DNA of 56,358 bases from Mycobacterium sp. 1100029.7 (GTDB taxonomy: Bacteria; Actinomycetota; Actinomycetes; Mycobacteriales; Mycobacteriaceae), in contig NZ_LZSC01000009.1 in the NCBI RefSeq assembly GCF_001665235.1, forward strand, positions 1 to 56,358. Reading direction: 5' to 3'. The position numbers were made by a program, and so were the translations under genes. Of this stretch, positions 8,819-16,580 are shown one piece after another (the stretch's first letter is position 1; each line of letters begins with the position of its first letter). The notes beneath the pieces were generated by a model. That model ran no database searches, was not told where the DNA came from, and worked only from the letters and a program-made list of their open reading frames with translations.

Positions 8819-10189
8819 ATGTTCTACGGAGCCTTCCCACCGGAATTCAACTCGGGCCGGATGTACAGCGGTCCAGGAGCAGAATCGCTGGTCACCGCGG
8901 CGACGGCTTGGGAGAACCTGGCCGCCGAATTGCAATCGACGGCGACCGCCTACTCCTCGGTGCTCGCGAATCTGACCAGCGGACCGTGGGTGGGCCCGTC
9001 GTCGCTCGCGATGGCCGCCGCGGCCGCGCCGTACGTCGCGTGGATGCAGCAAACGGCGGCTCAAGCCACGCAGACCGCCACCCAGGCCACCGAGGCGGCG
9101 GCCGCGTACGAGGCGGCGTTCGCCTCCCACGTGCCGCCGCCGGTGATCGCGGCCAATCGCGAACTTCTCGCAGAGCTGATGGCGAGCAACCTGTTCGGGC
9201 AGAACACCGGGGCGATCGCGGCTACCGAAGCCCAGTACATGCAGATGTGGGCTCAGGATGCCGAGGCGATGGACGGCTACTTCGCCTCGTCGGCGACAAC
9301 GTCGAACAACTTGGCGCAGTTCAGCCCCGCGCCGAAGACCACCAACGAAGACGGCCCGGCCACGCAGGCGGCTGCGCTCAGCGCGTCGTCGAATACCGCG
9401 GCCGGCAATGCGGCCAGTACCGTTGCGGCGGCGGCCACCACGCCGAGCGGGTTCTCGGGCCCCCTGGCCTGGCTCGCGCAGCTTGCCACGGACTACCAGA
9501 ATTTTTGGTCCGGCTTGCTTAACACGGTCCCGGGTGGTGCGAACTTCTACACGGCCTTGTACAACGCCGTGAAGGTTCCCGTCGGCCTGAGCACGCAATT
9601 CAACGACATCGGGTTGCTGATCAACTTCCCGCTGTCGCAGTGGCTCAAGTTCGCCCCGCCGGCGGTCTACGGCGCGCTGCCAAAGGACGCGCTGGGAGCC
9701 GGCCTGGGCGCGTTGGGTTTTGGACGCGGCACGCTGTTTGGCGCCGTCAACCCGACGGCCGGTTTCGCACGCGGCACCCTGGTGGGCGCGCTGACGGTGC
9801 CGCCGAGTTGGGCGTCGGCCACTCCGGCGATCCGGACGGTCGCTGCGGCTTTGACGGCCGCGGGACCCGAGGCCATCCCCGCGGCCGCCCTCGGTGAGGG
9901 GAGCCTGTTCAGTTCGATGGGGATGGCCGGAATGCTCGGCAGCGCACTGGGTTCCGGTGGTCCCACCGCGGTGCGCGCCGGAATCAGCAACCGGATGACT
10001 CCGATCAAGGACCTCAAGAACAAGGATTCACCCGAGCACCTCAAACGTCTGGTCTCCCAGATATCGGAAAAGCCCGAAACCGTGCAGCACCACGATGTCG
10101 ACCAAGAAGGTCTCGACACGCTCCTCGAACAACTTGCCAAGAAGCCCGGCATTCACGCGGTGCACCTGAAGAAGAAGGTAACGAGATGA
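8819..10189 (+). CDS. PPE family protein with charged C-terminal tail
   Basis: A 456-residue protein. The PPE domain (FYGAFPPEFNSGRMY at the start, [18 protein letters not shown] near residue 60) is closely similar to that of the previous gene, so the pair looks like a tandem duplication. 'GALTVPPSW' near residue 325 is a variant of the SVP motif. The last 60 residues are unusual for the family: a Lys/Glu/His-rich, helix-forming tail (from about MTPIKDLKNKD to LKKKVTR) after the normal Gly/Ala-rich end. The stop overlaps the ATG of the DUF732 gene (ATGA), implying coupled translation. Probably exported by an ESX system to the cell surface. Confidence 0.9.
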   Translation: MFYGAFPPEFNSGRMYSGPGAESLVTAATAWENLAAELQSTATAYSSVLANLTSGPWVGPSSLAMAAAAAPYVAWMQQTAAQATQTATQATEAAAAYEAAFASHVPPPVIAANRELLAELMASNLFGQNTGAIAATEAQYMQMWAQDAEAMDGYFASSATTSNNLAQFSPAPKTTNEDGPATQAAALSASSNTAAGNAASTVAAAATTPSGFSGPLAWLAQLATDYQNFWSGLLNTVPGGANFYTALYNAVKVPVGLSTQFNDIGLLINFPLSQWLKFAPPAVYGALPKDALGAGLGALGFGRGTLFGAVNPTAGFARGTLVGALTVPPSWASATPAIRTVAAALTAAGPEAIPAAALGEGSLFSSMGMAGMLGSALGSGGPTAVRAGISNRMTPIKDLKNKDSPEHLKRLVSQISEKPETVQHHDVDQEGLDTLLEQLAKKPGIHAVHLKKKVTR

Positions 10190-10509
10190 AACGGTTCCTG
10201 ACGCTACTCGGCGTCCTCGCCATGATCGGACTTGCGGCGCCGGCGTACGCCGACCCCATTCCCGAACCCGACGGCGACGACACCGGGTTCATCGCCACCC
10301 TGCACCAGGCAGGTTTCAGCTTCGCCAGCGAAGGTTCGGCGGTCGCGGCGGGCCGCGCGGTGTGCTCGTGTCTGAATAACGGCGAGAACGGCTTGGAATT
10401 GGTGCACGACGTGAAAACCCACAATCCGGGCATGGACATGGAGATGGCATCCAACTTCGCGCTGATCTCCGCGAAGTTCTACTGTCCGCACCAGCTCTCC
10501 AAAGCCTGA
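10186..10509 (+). CDS. DUF732-family secreted protein coupled to PPE genes
   Basis: A 107-residue protein with a clear signal peptide (residues 1-23, MKRFLTLLGVLAMIGLAAPAYA, cleavage after AYA). The mature part fits DUF732: 'FIATLHQAGFSF', a central Cys pair (AVCSCLNN) and the conserved terminal F-Y-C-P. The ATG overlaps the stop of the second PPE gene by four bases, so synthesis is tied to that protein. The family has no established function; this placement suggests a role at the cell surface with the PPE pair, which is inference. Confidence 0.85.
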   Translation: MKRFLTLLGVLAMIGLAAPAYADPIPEPDGDDTGFIATLHQAGFSFASEGSAVAAGRAVCSCLNNGENGLELVHDVKTHNPGMDMEMASNFALISAKFYCPHQLSKA

Positions 10510-10565
10510 GTGAAGTCGTCAGGTCAGATCTGGCGGGTTGGGCAAAGCGTTACGGCACAACGCGT

Positions 10566-10706
10566 TTAGGTGCTGTCGTCGCGTTTTGGGTCGGTGAGTT
10601 CGGGCGCGTTCTCCCGAGTCGCCATCCCACCTTCGCGACCGTGATCCACCGGTCCCGGTCGGCCACCTTTGGGTTCATCGTCATCGTCGTCTGAACGCTT
10701 GGTCAT
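10566..10706 (-). CDS. 46-residue acidic hydrophilic small protein
   Basis: A short reading frame on the minus strand starting ATG at 10706 and ending TAA at 10566-10568. It begins MTKRSDDDDDEPKGGRPGP and stays strongly hydrophilic (five consecutive Asp, many Gly, Arg and Pro) with no membrane segment. The main support is a perfect Shine-Dalgarno sequence, AGGAGGT (plus-strand 10711-10717), four nt from the ATG, the best in the window. It is probably intrinsically disordered, and no family is recognised. It is divergent from the P450 gene and convergent with the PPE-DUF732 cassette. Confidence 0.65.
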   Translation of the reverse strand: MTKRSDDDDDEPKGGRPGPVDHGREGGMATRENAPELTDPKRDDST

Positions 10707-10710
10707 CGCA

Positions 10711-10717
10711 ACCTCCT
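10711..10717 (-). promoter_or_regulatory. perfect Shine-Dalgarno site of the 46-residue gene
   Basis: Plus-strand ACCTCCT reads AGGAGGT on the minus strand, four nt upstream of the ATG at 10706. Most other genes here have weak sites, so this one is good evidence that the tiny frame is translated. Confidence 0.75.
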
Positions 10718-10841
10718 ATCTCGGATGACCGATTACCCCGTCAGCACCGTCTCGAATAGCGGCGAAGGGTAACAGTTTTTGCGGCCTTTTCGCGCCGATG
10801 CCGAGTACCCTCTGACCTATTCGACTGTCAGAGGTGAGCAC

Positions 10842-12155
10842 ATGGACATGGCCATCAAAGACCGGATTCATTGGCTGGCGGGCTATGGCGTTTCCCGCGT
10901 GGTGCTGAAATCGCTGGCGCGTCGGGGCGATGCCGTGGCGCAGCTGATGATCAATTCGTATCGGCCCGAGGACATGTATCGACTGATCGAAGAGATCAGG
11001 GTGCGCGGGCGTGTCTCGCCGCTTCCCGGCGGCGGCCTGATCACCGCTGACGCGCAAATCATCCGAGAAGTGCTGCGCGACGACCGTTTTCGGACAATCA
11101 AACCGCAAAATCAATCACCGTTTCGCGGCGCACGATGGATTCTGGCCAAGACCGACCCCAACGTCCTGAATGCTGTTGAGCCGCCGTCGATGTTGGTCTC
11201 CGATCCCCCCGAGCACGCGCGACTACGTCGCCTGGTGTCGCGCGGCTTCACGCCGCGTGCACTCGCGGAGCTTCGTGACCGGATCCAGCAGATAGCCACC
11301 GACTTGTTGGACCGCCTGGACGGCACTACCGAATGCGATTTGATTGCCGAGTACGCCGCTCGAATTCCGATCGAAGTCATCGCGGACATGCTCGGCATAC
11401 CCGGCGACGAAACTCCGCAACTGAATGAGGTCGGCGAGCACGCGACCCGATTGCTCTCCAGTGCGGCGCCGTCCTGGCAGGACTACCGGGTCTCGGTCAA
11501 CACCGCGCGAGAATTCGAGCACTACCTGGCGATGCACGTGGCGCGGCTGCGTCGGCGCGGCGGCGACGACAACATCCTGGCGGCCGTCCTGCGCGACGGT
11601 GAGCTGTCGCAGCGGGAGGTTCTGTTGTTCGCGGCCCTGCTGCTGGGAGCGGGATTCATCACCACCACGCATGTGATGGGTAAGGCCATCGTCACTTTGC
11701 TTGGCCACCCAGAACAGACAAACCGCCTGCAATTTCATCCCGAGGGCTGGCCCAACGCGGTCGAAGAGATGCTGCGCTACGAGACTGCGATCCAATGGGC
11801 GGTCCGGGTCGCCACCGAAACAGTCCAAGTAGCGGGTCATACCGTCCAGCAGGGCCAGGCGATCTTGTTTCTGCTGGGCGGCGCCAATCGCGATCCGGCG
11901 CTGTTCGAGCGCCCCGCCGAATTCGACATCACTCGCAGCAACGCACGCGAACACCTCAGCTTCGGCAGCGGAATTCACATCTGTCTCGGGGCGGCGTTGG
12001 CGCGCATGGAACTGCACATCGGGTTGCAGTCATTGTTCGCGCGCTATCCGCGGCTGACCCTGGCCGGTGAGCCGACGATGAACGACAGCATGACGCTGCA
12101 CGGATTGAAAGACCTGCCGGTGCGCCTGCGTCCGGCGGTCGTCGCCGCCACCTAA
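10842..12155 (+). CDS. cytochrome P450, CYP140-like
   Basis: A 437-residue protein. The chosen ATG at 10842 (MDMAIKDRIHWLAGYG) has an AGAGGTGAG ribosome-binding stretch 3 nt upstream; a longer frame from 10779 lacks one. P450 hallmarks are present: I-helix 'GAGFITTTH' with the conserved Thr run but Ile where the acid usually sits, K-helix E-x-x-R (EEMLR), and heme loop 'FGSGIHICLGAALARME' with the thiolate Cys. From memory, the N-terminal 'KD-[RK]-[IL]-HWLA' segment and overall layout resemble the CYP140 family of mycobacteria, whose substrate is unknown. No redox partner is adjacent. Confidence 0.85.
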   Translation: MDMAIKDRIHWLAGYGVSRVVLKSLARRGDAVAQLMINSYRPEDMYRLIEEIRVRGRVSPLPGGGLITADAQIIREVLRDDRFRTIKPQNQSPFRGARWILAKTDPNVLNAVEPPSMLVSDPPEHARLRRLVSRGFTPRALAELRDRIQQIATDLLDRLDGTTECDLIAEYAARIPIEVIADMLGIPGDETPQLNEVGEHATRLLSSAAPSWQDYRVSVNTAREFEHYLAMHVARLRRRGGDDNILAAVLRDGELSQREVLLFAALLLGAGFITTTHVMGKAIVTLLGHPEQTNRLQFHPEGWPNAVEEMLRYETAIQWAVRVATETVQVAGHTVQQGQAILFLLGGANRDPALFERPAEFDITRSNAREHLSFGSGIHICLGAALARMELHIGLQSLFARYPRLTLAGEPTMNDSMTLHGLKDLPVRLRPAVVAAT

Positions 12156-12367
12156 TACTCTCAATCGGATCCACTCGCCCGGCGACACTCGCGGTGCCGA
12201 GCGCTGACCTGAGCGTTAATTTAGATAACCTATTCGGAGACGGTCGGGCCGTCGCCGCCATGTGCGAAAGACCAGAAGGAAGCTTTTTGCCGAAGTTTGC
12301 ATGCTCAGCCAAGCCTTGAGCATGGCGTCCGGGCTTCGTTCGTCGCCGAATCAGCAGCGCTGACGGC

Positions 12368-14653
12368 TTGACCAGCGATCAGGAGCGGATCTTCGGACTG
12401 GCAGGGGAGGGCCAGCACATCGACGACCTCGTACCGGTGGGCACACGCATTGACCTGGACAACTGCGCTCGCGAGCCCATTCACATCCCCGGCAGCATTC
12501 AGCCGCGCGGTGTGCTCGCGGTGGTGCAGGAACCCGCCTTCGAGGTACGTCAAGTCAGCGCGAACGTGGCCGAGTTGCTCGGGCGCTCCGTCGACGCTGT
12601 CGTCGCCCGGCATCTGTCGGCCCTGATCGGTCCCGAACACGCGGCCCGCGTCGAGCAGGTGGCGTCGACCTTCGGCAGTTTGCGTCAGCACAACCCGCTG
12701 GAATGCATGATCGACGTCGGCGGTGAGCGCCGAGCATTCGACGCCATCCTGCACCGCGAGCCCGGCGGTGTGCTCCTGGTGGAGCTCGAAATCGCCTACG
12801 GCGAGCGGCCGGTCTCCTTCCCGAACACCTACCAAGCGGTTCGTGGCGCGGTGGAGGAGCTGAACCGCGCCTCCACGCTAACCGAGCTGTACGACACCGC
12901 CGCACGTGCCGTTCGCGACCTCACCGGGTTCGACCGGGTGATGGTGTACCGCTACGACGAGGAGTACAACGGCGAGGTCGTCGCGGAATCCAAGCGCGAC
13001 GACCTGAACTCCTTTCTCGGCCTGCACTACCCGTCCACCGACATTCCCGCGCAGGCGCGGTCGCTGTACGAGAAGAACTGGATCCGGCTCATCTCCGACA
13101 TCGACTACACGCCCGCGCCGCTGGTGCCGAGCATCGACCCGAAAACCGGCACACCACTGGACCTCACCTACGCCACGCTGCGCAGCGTCTCGCCGATTCA
13201 CATCGAGTACCTGCAGAACATGGGCGTGCACGCGTCGATGTCGATCTCGTTGCTGCGCCAGGGCCGGCTGTGGGGCCTCATCGCCTGCCATCACTACGCC
13301 GGTCCGCATCTGCCGCCGTTCGGCACCCGGGCCGCCGCCGAGTTTCTCGGTTCGACGTTGTCGTTGCGGCTCGTCGACCGGTTCGAGGACGAACAGCTGC
13401 AGAAGCGGTTGACGTCGCAGGCAGTACTGGGCAAGCTGACCGCCGCCACCCTCGATGACCGTGAGCCACTGACCGAGGCGCTACTCGGGGCGCCCGACCT
13501 GCTGGACCTGGTGCCGGCAGATGGCGTTGTCGTCAGCATCGAGGGCGAACTGCAGACCCGCGGGTCGGTCCCGTCGCCAGAAGTCGTGGCCGCCGTCATC
13601 GAATGGGCGCGCGGCGCCGACGACGAGATCGCCAGCAGCGAATGCTTGTCGCGCGAGGTGCCGACGCTCGAGCTCGATCCGCAGTTGGCCGCCGGGGCGC
13701 TCGTCCTCAACCTGCCCGACGGGCAGTACGCCATGTGGTTCCGGCGTGAGGTGCTGCGGTCGGTGGATTGGGGCGGCGATCCGCACAACAAGGCGATCGC
13801 GGTCAGTGAGGGCGACGCGATGCGGCTCAGCCCGCGCAAATCGTTCGACCGGTGGCGCGAGATCGTGCACCAGCGCAGCGAACCGTGGACGCTGAGCGAG
13901 ACCGAGTCGGCGGGATCGTTGCGCCGCCACCTGGTGGAATCGCTGTACCGCCGCACCCGCGGCGCGTTGCGGGTGGCCGAGACGGTTCAGCGCAGCCTAC
14001 TGCCGGAATCAATTCCGACGCTCGAAAGTTGGCTTCTTTCAGCATATTACGAGCCAGCTGCCGGCGGTAACGTCGGCGGCGACTGGTACGACGCGTTCGA
14101 GCTACGCGACGGGCGGTTGATTCTGCTGATCGGCGACGTCGCCGGGCACGGCATCACGGCGGCGGGCACGATGGCGCAGCTGCGTAACGCATTGCGGGCA
14201 CAATTGTTCACCGGTGCCACTCCGGCCGAAGCGCTCAACCAGCTCAACGAATTCTGCGTGCACATGCTGCCCAGTGCGTTCGCCACGGTCATCGCCGCAC
14301 GGGTCGACCTGGAGTCGGGTCAGGTAGAGGCCGCGTGTGCCGGCCATCTGATCCCGTATCTGACGAGCTCCGCGTCGGGTGCTGTCCTTGCGCCGATCGA
14401 ACTCTGTCCGCCGATCGGCATCCGCGGTGTGACATATGTGCCCAGCGCGTTCACCCTCGAGCCGGGCCATGGACTGGTCATGTACTCCGACGGCCTGGTC
14501 GAGCGTCGCGGTGAGGTGATCGACGAGGGTCTCGATCGGCTGGCCGACACCCTGGGCCGCGCCGGCGACGCGTCGGCGTCCCGGATCTGGACGGCGATGG
14601 CGTCGGGCAATATCGACGACGACGTCACGATCGTGGCTCTGTTGCGACCCTGA
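12368..14653 (+). CDS. bphP: bacteriophytochrome fused to PP2C/SpoIIE phosphatase
   Basis: A 761-residue red/far-red photoreceptor. Domains in order: PAS (about 20-130), GAF (145-320), PHY (330-510), PP2C/SpoIIE phosphatase (555-760). Cys33, in N-C-A-R-E-P-I-H-I-P-G-S-I-Q-P, is at the biliverdin-attachment position of bacteriophytochromes. Other chromophore residues are present: 'YPSTDIPAQAR', 'SPIHIEYL' and 'ACHH'. The PHY tongue has W-F-R-R-E, W-G-G and P-R-K-S-F. The phosphatase shows GGDWYD, GDVAGHG and a final DDVT metal site. Light would therefore control dephosphorylation of a partner, by analogy with SpoIIE-type phosphatases a STAS protein. The start is TTG, the only candidate after an in-frame stop at 12317. 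The heme oxygenase gene ends six bases away on the other strand. Confidence 0.9.
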   Translation: MTSDQERIFGLAGEGQHIDDLVPVGTRIDLDNCAREPIHIPGSIQPRGVLAVVQEPAFEVRQVSANVAELLGRSVDAVVARHLSALIGPEHAARVEQVASTFGSLRQHNPLECMIDVGGERRAFDAILHREPGGVLLVELEIAYGERPVSFPNTYQAVRGAVEELNRASTLTELYDTAARAVRDLTGFDRVMVYRYDEEYNGEVVAESKRDDLNSFLGLHYPSTDIPAQARSLYEKNWIRLISDIDYTPAPLVPSIDPKTGTPLDLTYATLRSVSPIHIEYLQNMGVHASMSISLLRQGRLWGLIACHHYAGPHLPPFGTRAAAEFLGSTLSLRLVDRFEDEQLQKRLTSQAVLGKLTAATLDDREPLTEALLGAPDLLDLVPADGVVVSIEGELQTRGSVPSPEVVAAVIEWARGADDEIASSECLSREVPTLELDPQLAAGALVLNLPDGQYAMWFRREVLRSVDWGGDPHNKAIAVSEGDAMRLSPRKSFDRWREIVHQRSEPWTLSETESAGSLRRHLVESLYRRTRGALRVAETVQRSLLPESIPTLESWLLSAYYEPAAGGNVGGDWYDAFELRDGRLILLIGDVAGHGITAAGTMAQLRNALRAQLFTGATPAEALNQLNEFCVHMLPSAFATVIAARVDLESGQVEAACAGHLIPYLTSSASGAVLAPIELCPPIGIRGVTYVPSAFTLEPGHGLVMYSDGLVERRGEVIDEGLDRLADTLGRAGDASASRIWTAMASGNIDDDVTIVALLRP

Positions 14654-14659
14654 GCCCGA

Positions 14660-15304
14660 TTACCGCCGATAACTGGACAGATTGGCCGACAGTTCGTCGA
14701 ACATGGCCTGATTGAGGCCGAACGCGACTCTTACCTCGTCGACGGCGCGACGAACCGCGTCGGGGCTCAGACGCAACGCATCCAGGCGGGCCCGGTAATG
14801 ATCCTTGAAGTGCTTGGGGCGCAACGCAAAGCGGTACATAGCGAGCCCGGCGCCCCGAAGGTTGAACGTCCGGTCGAGGATCTTGGCGATGGCTTGCCCG
14901 CCCGACAGGTCTCCGAGATAGCGGGTGTAGTGGTGAGCCAGAAGCGCGCCGCCCCAAGAGGATTCGACGATACGGTGCCGATAGGCTTCCACCGCAGGGG
15001 AGTCCAAATCGTTGCTGCCCTGCGGTTTCCAGTATTCGAGGTCGGCCTCGATCGCCGGCAGGCGCTCCAGCACCGGGTCGTACACCGCCGCCACCAGCGG
15101 GTCGCTACGACGGGCTCGCACCGCTTCCTCCAGCGCGGCGTAAACCACGCGCAGTCGTAGTAAATAGTCGCCGTAGCCCAGGGTGTTGACCCGGCCCGCG
15201 AGTAACTCGGTTACGAACGGCGACTGCTCCGCGCGGGCGTGCTCCGCGGCCGAGCCTGTTTTGAGCGCGACGGAAAGCGAACCCGACCCCGCTCTCGCAT
15301 CCAT
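14660..15304 (-). CDS. bphO: heme oxygenase (biliverdin-forming)
   Basis: A 214-residue protein of normal length for the HemO/HO-1 family, which opens heme to biliverdin, iron and CO. His22 in 'TGSAAEHARAEQ' is the proximal heme ligand position. The distal helix G-D-L-S-G-G-Q (residues 131-137) carries the Asp and glycines needed for oxygen activation. The gene converges on the bacteriophytochrome gene with six bases between stop codons. Biliverdin is that protein's chromophore, so the likely job is chromophore supply, though iron recovery from host heme is an alternative role. The symbol reflects this pairing rather than a database match. Confidence 0.9.
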   Translation of the reverse strand: MDARAGSGSLSVALKTGSAAEHARAEQSPFVTELLAGRVNTLGYGDYLLRLRVVYAALEEAVRARRSDPLVAAVYDPVLERLPAIEADLEYWKPQGSNDLDSPAVEAYRHRIVESSWGGALLAHHYTRYLGDLSGGQAIAKILDRTFNLRGAGLAMYRFALRPKHFKDHYRARLDALRLSPDAVRRAVDEVRVAFGLNQAMFDELSANLSSYRR

Positions 15305-15350
15305 CGTGTGGATGCTACCGACCGGCGAGGCAACGCGCCGTCAGTGTCGG

Positions 15351-16394
15351 TCAGCCGGCACTGCGAAGTGTTTGTAGCGGTGGTTCGCCGTATGCGCTCT
15401 TGTAGGCGGCGGCAAAGCGGCCGAGGTGGCCGAAGCCCCACCGGCGCGCAGTGGCGGCGACACTGGCGTGCGCGGGGTGCGCTGCCTGCAGGTCGCGGTG
15501 CACCCGGCGCAGCCGGACGAGCTGAACGTAGCTCATCGGCGACATGCCGACGTGCCGGCGGAATCCCTCCTGCAGCGCGCGAACGCTGACATGGCATTGA
15601 CTGGCCAGCCACGAAGTCGTCAACGCCGACTGCGGCGCGGCCTCGATGAGGTCCATTGCTTCACGCACGGCCGCGGGTCTGATCGGTTCGGCAGCCAAGC
15701 CAAGCGACTTGCGGTGCGCGTGGTCGGCCGTCAGGAGCAGGCCGTGAATGACGCTCTCCACCAATGGGTCCAGCACCGCTGACTGCCGCATCGGGTTGTC
15801 TGGATATGCCAATTCGCTGCTCATCCAAAGCAATTGGCGGACCCAACTCTGAACGGCCCCCCGAGAAACCGGCAGTTCCGTGGCGAACGCCACCGGCGAG
15901 TCCAGTGGTCGGCCCAACATCCGCTCGAGTGCGCTGTCAACCGCGAGCCGGTCGATCTTGACCCCGAGATGCCGGGTGTTGGCCGGCCAACGGGTCACGG
16001 CCAATCGGGCGCCCGGCCCGTAAATCGTCGCCAACTCGGGCGTCGACGTGAAACGCTGACCGCGATAGAGCGATTCGAGTTCGCCGCTGAGTGGAATGTG
16101 GATGTAGTAGCTGTCGCGTTCCTCGCCAAAACGGAGCGCCACATCGGCGTGGTAAGTCAGATCGGCCAGCATGATGGGCCCCGCGTGGGTGCGGTGCTGT
16201 GCGTAGCCGAACCCGACCGACGAGCCCAGTAGTCGTAGCTGATGAGGGTAGAAGGCGGATTCACACAGATGGATCGCCTGATCGGGTGACCGAGTGTGGA
16301 ACCACCCCGGCGCCGCGGGACCCTCGATACTCGTTGCGCCCATTGCGGTCGTGCTCCTGCCTCGTTGCAAATCGGTGCCGCCGATCTTATTCAC
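15351..16394 (-). CDS. AraC-family transcriptional regulator
   Basis: Up to 347 residues. The C-terminal 100 residues form the double helix-turn-helix of AraC proteins (LTTSWLASQCHVSVRALQE, then ATARRWGFGHLGRFAAAYK and the closing Y-G-E-P-P). The N-terminal 200 residues look like the AraC-binding-like sensor domain found in regulators of oxidative catabolism. A start at Met18 (about 16343) is equally possible. It is divergent from the GMC oxidoreductase gene, and the space between holds two 16-bp direct repeats spaced 21 bp, typical of AraC-type operators. It therefore likely controls the GMC gene and possibly itself. The ligand is unknown. Confidence 0.85.
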   Translation of the reverse strand: MNKIGGTDLQRGRSTTAMGATSIEGPAAPGWFHTRSPDQAIHLCESAFYPHQLRLLGSSVGFGYAQHRTHAGPIMLADLTYHADVALRFGEERDSYYIHIPLSGELESLYRGQRFTSTPELATIYGPGARLAVTRWPANTRHLGVKIDRLAVDSALERMLGRPLDSPVAFATELPVSRGAVQSWVRQLLWMSSELAYPDNPMRQSAVLDPLVESVIHGLLLTADHAHRKSLGLAAEPIRPAAVREAMDLIEAAPQSALTTSWLASQCHVSVRALQEGFRRHVGMSPMSYVQLVRLRRVHRDLQAAHPAHASVAATARRWGFGHLGRFAAAYKSAYGEPPLQTLRSAG

Positions 16395-16416
16395 GATCTC
16401 GTCAACCGGCCGATCG

Positions 16417-16453
16417 CTGTCCGCTTAACGCGGGTTTCTGTCCAGCTAACGCG
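16417..16453 (+). promoter_or_regulatory. tandem direct repeats, candidate AraC operator
   Basis: CTGTCCGCTTAACGCG (16417-16432) and CTGTCCAGCTAACGCG (16438-16453) match at 13 of 16 positions and start 21 bp apart, i.e. two helical turns. AraC-family proteins typically bind such same-face direct repeats. They lie just past the predicted regulator start and about 130 bp before the GMC start. Confidence 0.5.
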
Positions 16454-16580
16454 TGGCGCTGGTCTAACTGTCGCTGGTGTGGCGATTGCGCGGTAGCCAT
16501 AAAACATGCATGGCAACGGGGATTGCCAGATGCCGGCTTCGCACCCGCGCAGCTGACTAGCAGAAAACCAGGGAGACCAG

